This document shows, one piece after another, positions 1 through 4,302 of a stretch of DNA of 6,089 nt. This stretch comes from Thioalkalivibrio sp. (GTDB lineage Bacteria > Pseudomonadota > Gammaproteobacteria > Ectothiorhodospirales > Ectothiorhodospiraceae), in assembly GCA_007136145.1 (NCBI GenBank), contig SLHN01000269.1:1-6089 (forward strand), given 5' to 3'. A program made the position numbers and the translations under genes. The notes below the pieces were generated by a model. That model searched no databases and was not told where the DNA came from. It was given only the letters and a program-made list of their open reading frames with translations. Every line of letters starts with the position of its first letter. Position 1 is the stretch's first letter.

Positions 1-97
1 AACGCTGCGCTGATCGCCCGCTCATGAATCGGGCGCTCGTGCAACCATCGTTCCCGCTCGACACACTTCGCGCGCGGGACCGATTTTTCGTTTCATT

Positions 98-101
98 GAG
101 G
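98..101 (+). promoter_or_regulatory. Ribosome binding site fixing the start of the sugar-binding protein
   Basis: GAGG is followed by 7 bases and then ATG at 109. Together with the in-frame stop at 103-105 this rules out an upstream start, so it decides that the protein has no secretion leader. Confidence 0.7.
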
Positions 102-108
102 ATAAAGC

Positions 109-1005
109 ATGGAAAAGTCACTTCGGTTCATTGTTGTTCCCAAAGTCGCTCACCCCTGGTTTGACGAAGTCAATCAGGGTGCCCAGGATCAGGCCAGGAT
201 CCTGAGTCGTGCGCTTGGTATCCAGGTGTTTGTTGACTATCACCCGCCATCGACCTGCGACGTGGCCGAGCAGAACGCGATTCTGGAACGAGCCGGGAAG
301 GATCGGCCTGGGGGTGTCGCGGTAGATCCGGTCGACGCTTTAGGCCATATGACGGCAATCAACACACTCAGGGACCAGGGAATTCCGGTGGTCGTCTTCG
401 ATTCGCCATCGCCCGATCCATCCATCACCAGTGTCGGCAACGACTTCGCCCAGCAAGGGGTTATTGCGGCTGAACGTCTCGCAGGCCTTATCGGCTACAA
501 CGGCAAGGTTGCGATAATGCAGGGCTACCCGACCGCACCGAACCACAAGGCACGATACGAAGCCCAGTTGGCGGTGTTGAGGAAGTATCCCGACATCGTG
601 GTCGTGGACGGTGGGATCGACAACGACGATATCGAGACGGCGCGACAGCAGGCTTCAGCCGTGCTGGAGTCATGTCCGGACCTGGGTGGCTACCTGTGCT
701 GTGATGCTTCCGGACCTATCGGCATCGCTGACGCCATCAAACTGGCTGGCAGGATCGGACAGGTGAAGGTCGTTGGTATGGATGGCATCAAACCGATCCT
801 CGAGGCCGTCAGGGAAGGTGTTCTCGACTCCTCGGCGGCAACCATACCGAGGATGCAAGGCTCGATGGCAATCCTGATGTTGTGGCAAGCATCGCTGGGG
901 GTTCCGATTCCGCAGGCTATTGATACCGGAATCGACGTGATCACACAGGACAACGTGGACGAATTTCTGGATGCGCTGACCTCGAGGAACATGTCGATGG
1001 AGTAG
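109..1005 (+). CDS. Sugar-type substrate-binding protein (Peripla_BP_4-like) without a signal peptide
   Basis: The 298-residue product has the two-lobed fold pattern of sugar-binding proteins of the RbsB/LacI-core class. Visible family blocks are GVAVDPVDA (about 69-77), GIPVVVFDSPSP (91-102), SVGNDFAQQG (108-117), GKVAIMQG (132-139) and VKVVGMDGIKPILEAVREG (219-237). Asp98 and Arg149 sit where this family usually contacts sugar. Such proteins normally deliver ligand to an ABC importer in the periplasm, but this one begins directly at the first beta strand (MEKSLRFIVVPK). The start is well fixed: GAGG at 98-101 lies 7 bases upstream and an in-frame TAA sits at 103-105, so no longer form with a leader is possible. 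It has four cysteines (C50, C189, C197, C198), including a CC pair. No permease, ATPase or DNA-binding domain is visible. It could be a cytoplasmic sugar sensor or a relic of a transporter. The fold is fairly certain; ligand and role are unknown. Confidence 0.85.
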   Translation: MEKSLRFIVVPKVAHPWFDEVNQGAQDQARILSRALGIQVFVDYHPPSTCDVAEQNAILERAGKDRPGGVAVDPVDALGHMTAINTLRDQGIPVVVFDSPSPDPSITSVGNDFAQQGVIAAERLAGLIGYNGKVAIMQGYPTAPNHKARYEAQLAVLRKYPDIVVVDGGIDNDDIETARQQASAVLESCPDLGGYLCCDASGPIGIADAIKLAGRIGQVKVVGMDGIKPILEAVREGVLDSSAATIPRMQGSMAILMLWQASLGVPIPQAIDTGIDVITQDNVDEFLDALTSRNMSME

Positions 1006-1106
1006 GCCTCCGAAAGCAACCTCCGGTGCGTTGGCCCGCGCGGCGTCGCCCACTCGATGCCGCAGGGGTGCCAAGGCGACGCGATGCGTCGGATCGTCCG
1101 GTTCGG

Positions 1107-1112
1107 TACAAT
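1107..1112 (+). promoter_or_regulatory. Possible -10 box (TACAAT) for prfC
   Basis: TACAAT closely matches the sigma-70 -10 consensus and lies 28 bases before the preferred prfC start. Transcription would begin near 1118-1119 and give a leader of only about 22 bases. No good -35 hexamer is visible at the expected distance: 1084-1089 is ATGCGT, a poor match. This is a weak call made by eye. Confidence 0.25.
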
Positions 1113-1128
1113 CGGGGGTTTTCCCGAT
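1111..1128 (+). repeat. Perfect 6-bp inverted repeat just before prfC
   Basis: ATCGGG (1111-1116) and CCCGAT (1123-1128) are exact reverse complements separated by GGTTTT. The hairpin lies where a ribosome binding site would be expected, 12 bases before the preferred prfC ATG. It could be an operator or RNA hairpin, or chance. If transcription starts downstream of the TACAAT at 1107, the left arm would not be in the message. Confidence 0.35.
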
Positions 1129-1140
1129 CTGGCCAGTCGC

Positions 1141-2730
1141 ATGTCATTCTCCAAGGAAACCGCCCGGCGCCGTACCTTTGCGATCATTTCGCACCCCGAC
1201 GCCGGCAAGACCACCATCACCGAGAAATTGCTGCTGTTCGGCGGTGCGATCCAGCTCGCCGGGACGGTCAAGGGGCGCAAGAGTTCGCGCCACGCGACGT
1301 CCGACTGGATGGAGATGGAAAAGCAGCGCGGGATTTCGGTCACCTCGTCGGTGATGCAGTTTCCTTACCGTGACCGCATCGTGAACCTGCTCGACACCCC
1401 GGGGCACGAGGACTTTTCCGAGGACACCTATCGCACCTTGACGGCGGTGGACTCAGCGCTGATGGTGATCGACGCGGCCAAGGGGGTCGAGGAGCGGACG
1501 ATCAAATTGATGGAGGTCTGCCGGCTGCGCGATACGCCGATCATGACCTTTATAAACAAGCTCGACCGCGAGGGCAGGGAGCCGATCGAACTGTTGGACG
1601 AGGTCGAGCAGGTGCTGAAGATCCAGTGCGCGCCGGTGACCTGGCCGATCGGCATGGGCAAGCGCTTCAAGGGCGTGTACCACCTCGCGCACGACGCGGT
1701 GCACCTGTATTCGCCGACCCACGGCGGCAAGATCCAGCACGGCGAGGTGATCCAGGGTCTCGACAACCCCCGCCTGAACGAGGTACTGGGCTCGCAGGCG
1801 GAAGAGCTACGCGAGGAGCTGGAGTTGGTTCAGGGCGCATCGCATGCCTTCGATCGCGAGGCCTATCTCGCGGGCAAGTTGACCCCGGTATTCTTCGGGT
1901 CGGCGATCAACAACTTCGGCGTGCAGGAATTGCTGGACGATTTCGTCGAATACGCGCCGCCGCCGCAGCCGCGTCCGGCGCGCTCGCGGGTGGTCGATCC
2001 ATCCGAGCCGGCATTCAGCGGCTTTGTGTTCAAGATTCAGGCGAACATGGATCCGAACCATCGCGATCGCATCGCCTTCCTGCGCATCTGTTCCGGCACT
2101 TTCACCAAGGGCGCGAAGCTGCGCCATGTACGCCTGGGGCGGGATGTGAAGATCCCCGATGCGCTGACTTTCATGGCGTCGGATCGGGAGCACGTGGAAA
2201 CGGCCTATCCCGGTGACATCATCGGTATCCACAATCACGGGACGATCCGCATCGGTGACACTTTCACCGAGGGTGAGGATCTGGCGTTTTCGGGCATCCC
2301 CAACTTCGCACCCGAACTGTTCCGGCGTGCCCAGTTGCGGGACCCGCTGAAAATGAAGCAGCTCGCCAAGGGGTTGCAGGAACTCTGCGAGGAGGGGGCG
2401 ACACAGCTCTATCGTCCGCTGAGCAATAACGACCTGATCCTTGGGGCTGTCGGTGTGCTGCAGTTCGACGTGGTGGCCGAGCGCCTGAAGACCGAATACA
2501 AAGTCGACTGCCGGTTCGAGAATGTGAACGTGCAGACGGCGCGCTGGGTGAGCTCCGCGAACACCAAACGCTTCGACGAGTTCCGGGACAAGGCGGTGAC
2601 CAACCTGGCTGTCGACCACGGCGGAGATCTGGTCTACATTGCGCCGACGCGAGTGAATCTGCAGATGGCAATGGAAAAGTGGCCCGAGATCGAATTCCAT
2701 TCCACCCGCGAGCATGGCCTCGAGGTCTGA
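1141..2730 (+). CDS. prfC: Peptide chain release factor 3 (RF3)
   Basis: RF3 is the cytoplasmic translational GTPase that removes RF1 and RF2 from the ribosome after peptide release. From this start the protein has 529 residues, equal to E. coli RF3. The GTPase motifs are intact: G1 HPDAGKTT (18-25), G2 RGISVTS (63-69), G3 DTPGH (85-89) with the catalytic-type His89, and G4 NKLD (139-142). The G domain covers roughly 1-275, then a beta-barrel domain containing GFVFKIQANMDP, then a C-terminal domain with SNNDLILGAVGVLQFDVV. The end, STREHGLEV, runs four residues past the TREH where E. coli RF3 stops. The start at 1141 was chosen because the family begins about ten residues before RRTFAIISHPDAGKTT. 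No clear Shine-Dalgarno precedes it. An in-frame ATG at 1084 has AAGG 7 bases upstream and would add 19 unrelated residues, so it remains a less likely alternative. No frameshift or missing motif is seen. Confidence 0.97.
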   Translation: MSFSKETARRRTFAIISHPDAGKTTITEKLLLFGGAIQLAGTVKGRKSSRHATSDWMEMEKQRGISVTSSVMQFPYRDRIVNLLDTPGHEDFSEDTYRTLTAVDSALMVIDAAKGVEERTIKLMEVCRLRDTPIMTFINKLDREGREPIELLDEVEQVLKIQCAPVTWPIGMGKRFKGVYHLAHDAVHLYSPTHGGKIQHGEVIQGLDNPRLNEVLGSQAEELREELELVQGASHAFDREAYLAGKLTPVFFGSAINNFGVQELLDDFVEYAPPPQPRPARSRVVDPSEPAFSGFVFKIQANMDPNHRDRIAFLRICSGTFTKGAKLRHVRLGRDVKIPDALTFMASDREHVETAYPGDIIGIHNHGTIRIGDTFTEGEDLAFSGIPNFAPELFRRAQLRDPLKMKQLAKGLQELCEEGATQLYRPLSNNDLILGAVGVLQFDVVAERLKTEYKVDCRFENVNVQTARWVSSANTKRFDEFRDKAVTNLAVDHGGDLVYIAPTRVNLQMAMEKWPEIEFHSTREHGLEV

Positions 2731-2860
2731 TTCGGGGCGGTCGCCGGATCCGCGGACGCAGGAATGCACGTGAAGCCGTGGGCACGGAAGATGCGGCGTT
2801 CAGGCGGCGGTTTTCAACGTCACTTGCGTTGACTCGATGCGTCGGCGTGTGGGTTTTGCG

Positions 2861-2864
2861 GAGG
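2861..2864 (+). promoter_or_regulatory. Strong ribosome binding site for the lipoprotein gene
   Basis: GGAGG (2860-2864) is followed by 6 bases (TATTTC) and ATG at 2871. It selects this ATG over the open frame that extends further upstream into the end of prfC, and it places a lipoprotein leader at the N-terminus. Confidence 0.75.
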
Positions 2865-2870
2865 TATTTC

Positions 2871-3182
2871 ATGAAACAGAGTGCTCGATCCGCGGCAATT
2901 CTTCTCGTGGGCATTCTGTCCACGCTGGTGGCGTTGGGGTGCGGCATAACCAACGCGGGTCCTGACCTGCCCGAGCCACGTCCGGGTGTCGTCACCGATC
3001 TCGAGGCGTTCCAGGAGTTTGTCGGCCTGGCACCGACGCCCGAGCAGTTTCGCGAGGTGTATCCGGAAGTGGTGCTGATCCTCCCCGGCGACATTGCGAC
3101 CCGGGAATACCGTGTCGACAATAGCCGCTACTTCGCCGAACTCGATGACGATGGGAACATCACCGGCGGCTCGTTCCAGTGA
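2871..3182 (+). CDS. Small lipoprotein with potato-inhibitor-I/I78-like domain, putative serine protease inhibitor
   Basis: The product is a 103-residue precursor. A leader (MKQSAR, then a hydrophobic stretch about 8-22) ends in the lipobox VALGC, so Cys24 should be lipidated. Gly25 at +2 is not Asp, which suggests outer-membrane sorting. After a Pro-rich linker (31-38), residues 44-97 resemble barley chymotrypsin inhibitor 2 as I recall it: EFVG (49-52) against ELVG; YPEVVLILP-GDIATREYRVD (64-83) against [22 protein letters not shown]; and RYFAELDDDGNI (86-97) against RLFVDKLDNI. The bacterial I78 family has a similar PGDxxTxxYRxDR...D..G.I pattern. By this alignment the reactive bond is Arg78-Glu79, suggesting a trypsin-like target. 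The C-terminal Cys-Gly typical of I78 is absent; the protein ends GGSFQ. The gene lies 140 bp after prfC and probably has its own promoter, though none is clear. Lipoprotein status is likely; inhibitor function is inferred from sequence resemblance. Confidence 0.8.
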   Translation: MKQSARSAAILLVGILSTLVALGCGITNAGPDLPEPRPGVVTDLEAFQEFVGLAPTPEQFREVYPEVVLILPGDIATREYRVDNSRYFAELDDDGNITGGSFQ

Positions 3183-3291
3183 AATCGCCCTGACCCCGGT
3201 TCAGCCACCTTCCGCGCTTTCCCGGTACGGAACGAATATTGCTTTCCATTGCGTTGCAGTCTGGTTCATGGACGGCGCGCGGGGGTGAGCC

Positions 3292-3450
3292 ATGAAGCGA
3301 CGCAGGTGGAGGTGGAAGAAGGCGGCCATCGTCATCGAGGCAACGATTATCGGAACGACCGTTGCCCTGCTGATCATCCTGTTTGCGGAAAGCCGTTTCG
3401 ACCGGCAGGAAAGTTCCGATCTGCCGCTGGAGTATGTGATGGGCTCATGA
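3292..3450 (+). CDS. 52-residue single-pass membrane protein, unknown function
   Basis: I do not recognise this family. The short frame starts at ATG 3292 with GGTGAG (3284-3289) close upstream, and an in-frame TGA at 3286-3288 fixes the start. The protein opens with MKRRRWRWKK (eight K/R/W-rich residues after KR), followed by a hydrophobic span at about 11-32 with a single buried Glu16, then a polar tail (ESRFDRQESSDLPLEYVMGS). The positive charges predict N-terminus in the cytoplasm and tail in the periplasm. The KKA-AIVIE arrangement, with Glu at +5 after a possible Ala/Ala cleavage point, resembles class III (type IV pilin, Flp or TadE) signals, but no pilus gene is nearby, so this is only a suggestion. 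It lies 109 bp downstream of the lipoprotein gene on the same strand and might be co-transcribed. Coding status rests on the start signals and clean membrane architecture, not on recognised homology. Confidence 0.6.
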   Translation: MKRRRWRWKKAAIVIEATIIGTTVALLIILFAESRFDRQESSDLPLEYVMGS

Positions 3451-3708
3451 ACCGTACCGGCGGGTATTTGCCGGGTGTGGGCTTCCGGCCAAGCACCCGC
3501 ATGATGCCAATGATCCGTAGTCTCCCCCTTGTGGTGCAATCGATCACACGGCCCACGGGCGTTTCACTTCGTCATTGGCGTGAAAGAACCAGCGCGGGCG
3601 CCAAAGATCGCAGCGAATTGCGCCGTTCGAGGCCGGAGGGCTTTTGGAGCCAGAGCCGGCGTAGTGTCGGCGCGCTTCGGCTTCGCCTCACGGCACCCTG
3701 CCGGGGAC
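3451..3708. other. Intergenic stretch with no convincing gene
   Basis: Open frames cross this stretch, but their products are Arg- and Ser-rich with no domain, membrane or secretion pattern and no good ribosome binding site. Besides the hairpins at 3457-3499 there is one more structured spot, 3632-3660. There GCCGG (3632-3636) pairs with CCGGC (3656-3660), and inside it GGCT (3639-3642) pairs with AGCC (3648-3651). It may contain a decayed gene or a repeat related to the element that follows. Confidence 0.5.
3472..3499 (+). terminator. Hairpin after the small membrane protein gene, possible terminator
   Basis: CGGGTG (3472-3477) pairs with CACCCG (3494-3499), continued by TGG (3478-3480) with CCA (3489-3491). 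This gives a 9-bp stem with a 2-base bulge and an 8-base loop, 21 bases after the stop at 3450. No T-run follows, so it is not a classic intrinsic terminator. It overlaps a competing hairpin at 3457-3474. Confidence 0.3.
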
Positions 3709-3854
3709 TTTCACGCTAACTGTCATGGCCAGCGTCCACCCCTGCAGGATGAAAAGGCGAGCCACGGAAAGCACGGACAGACACGGACGAGGGCTTCGCT
3801 CCGTTTCATTTTCCGTGCTTTCCGTGTGCTTCCGTGGCCATATTTTCACGCTAA
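3709..3854. repeat. Palindromic intergenic repeat of CACGGAAAG units, MITE-like
   Basis: The core is a large imperfect palindrome. A 15-bp stretch at 3763-3777 (CACGGAAAGCACGGA) is the exact reverse complement of 3812-3826. A second pairing joins 3761-3769 with 3830-3838 (GCCACGGAA/TTCCGTGGC). Each arm is itself a short tandem series of roughly 9-11-base units of the form CACGGAAAG. The arms are separated by a GC-rich apex containing GAGGGCTTCGCTC. The whole is bracketed by an 11-bp direct repeat, TTTCACGCTAA, at 3709-3719 and 3844-3854. Just inside it, ATGGCCA (3725-3731) and TGGCCAT (3835-3841) are inverted. This looks like a dispersed repeat or MITE-type element with possible target duplication. 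No transposase is encoded. Open frames through it (ATESTD, VLSV-type peptides) look spurious. Confidence 0.7.
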
Positions 3855-3890
3855 TCAGGTTCCCATTTTCCTTCGCATTGACTAACCTGA
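3855..3890. repeat. 7-bp inverted repeat upstream of yajD
   Basis: TCAGGTT (3855-3861) and AACCTGA (3884-3890) are exact reverse complements with a 22-base spacer, ending 25 bases before the yajD start. It abuts the right direct repeat of the preceding element. It could be the element's edge or an operator. A TTGACT at 3878-3883 might be a -35 box, but no matching -10 is visible. Confidence 0.35.
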
Positions 3891-3904
3891 GCGTGCGAAA
3901 ATGC

Positions 3905-3908
3905 GGAG
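3905..3908 (+). promoter_or_regulatory. Ribosome binding site choosing the yajD start at 3916
   Basis: GGAG is followed by 7 bases and ATG at 3916. The site lies inside the longer open frame beginning at ATG 3901, so it argues for the shorter 118-residue protein. Confidence 0.65.
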
Positions 3909-3915
3909 CGAAACC

Positions 3916-4272
3916 ATGAAGACGAAGGATCCTGGCCGGCTGGATGCGCTGGTTGCGCGTTCCCAGCGCGACAAGGCCGAGAGGGAGAAGGGTTACCGCG
4001 AGCGTGCACTCAAGATGTATCCATGGGTCTGTGGACGTTGCGGGCGGTCGTTTACGGTCACCAACCTGCGCGAACTCACGGTGCATCACCGCGACCATAA
4101 CCATGACAACAATCCGCTGGACGGCAGTAACTGGGAATTGTTGTGTGTGTACTGCCACGACAACGAGCACCAGCGTTACGTGGATGCAACGCCTAGCCAA
4201 GACAAGGCGACTGGTGCCGGCGCGACCCATAATCCCTTCGCCGGTCTTGCCGATCTTCTGAAGCGGGATTGA
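3916..4272 (+). CDS. yajD: YajD-family HNH nuclease-like protein
   Basis: The 118-residue product matches the E. coli YajD pattern closely (GYREKALKIYPWVCGRC..., LRELTVHH, DGSNWELLC.YCHD.EH). The HNH zinc-finger fold is complete: CGRC (39-42) and CVYC (77-80) as two zinc knuckles, His57-His58 as the core of the catalytic motif, Asn72 as the central Asn, and His81 and His85 at the end. The tail NPFAGLADLLKRD also matches the family. HNH proteins of this type bind a metal ion and are expected to cut or nick nucleic acid, but the role of YajD is not established. The start at 3916 is preferred because GGAG (3905-3908) sits 7 bases upstream. An in-frame ATG at 3901 has no such site. The N-terminus is about 12 residues longer than in E. 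coli and highly charged (residues 15-25). It is convergent with the ABC exporter, with 30 bp between the two stop codons. Confidence 0.93.
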   Translation: MKTKDPGRLDALVARSQRDKAEREKGYRERALKMYPWVCGRCGRSFTVTNLRELTVHHRDHNHDNNPLDGSNWELLCVYCHDNEHQRYVDATPSQDKATGAGATHNPFAGLADLLKRD

Positions 4273-4302
4273 CCACCTTACCGTAGCGTTCGTCCGCACC
4301 TT

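Noticed and set aside
1..27. Frame open from the left edge to TGA at 25-27, possible end of an upstream gene (reads NAALIARS)
   Set aside because: Eight codons with no recognisable pattern are too few to support a coding call.
15..35. Inverted repeat CGCCCG/CGGGCG, possible terminator at the left edge
   Set aside because: Only 6 bp with a 9-base loop and no following T-run; the upstream gene is not visible, so there is nothing to attach it to.
1807..2769. 320-codon frame on the minus strand opposite prfC
   Set aside because: It is antisense to an intact, highly conserved gene, as expected in GC-rich DNA, and shows no family pattern of its own.
2829..2857. TTGACT at 2829-2834 as a -35 box for the lipoprotein gene
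   Set aside because: The stretch 16-18 bases downstream (GGGTTTTG) has no usable -10 sequence.
2679..2870. Upstream extension of the lipoprotein frame into the end of prfC
   Set aside because: The extension overlaps prfC, is Arg-rich and would bury the lipoprotein leader. The GGAGG at 2860-2864 clearly marks ATG 2871.
3447..3719. 90-codon frame starting at an ATGA overlap with the stop of the 52-codon gene
   Set aside because: The overlap looks like translational coupling, but the product is Arg/Ser-rich, has no domain-like pattern, and runs into the repeat element. It looks non-coding.
3761..3840. CACGGAAAG units as a CRISPR-like array
   Set aside because: The units are about 10 bases, lack unique spacers and are arranged as an inverted pair of short tandem runs.
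3725..3919. Open frames through the palindromic repeat on both strands (for example 3529-3885 + and 3688-4299 -)
   Set aside because: They translate the repeat units into ATESTD- and VLSV-type peptides, and the minus-strand one mostly mirrors yajD. They are typical spurious frames.
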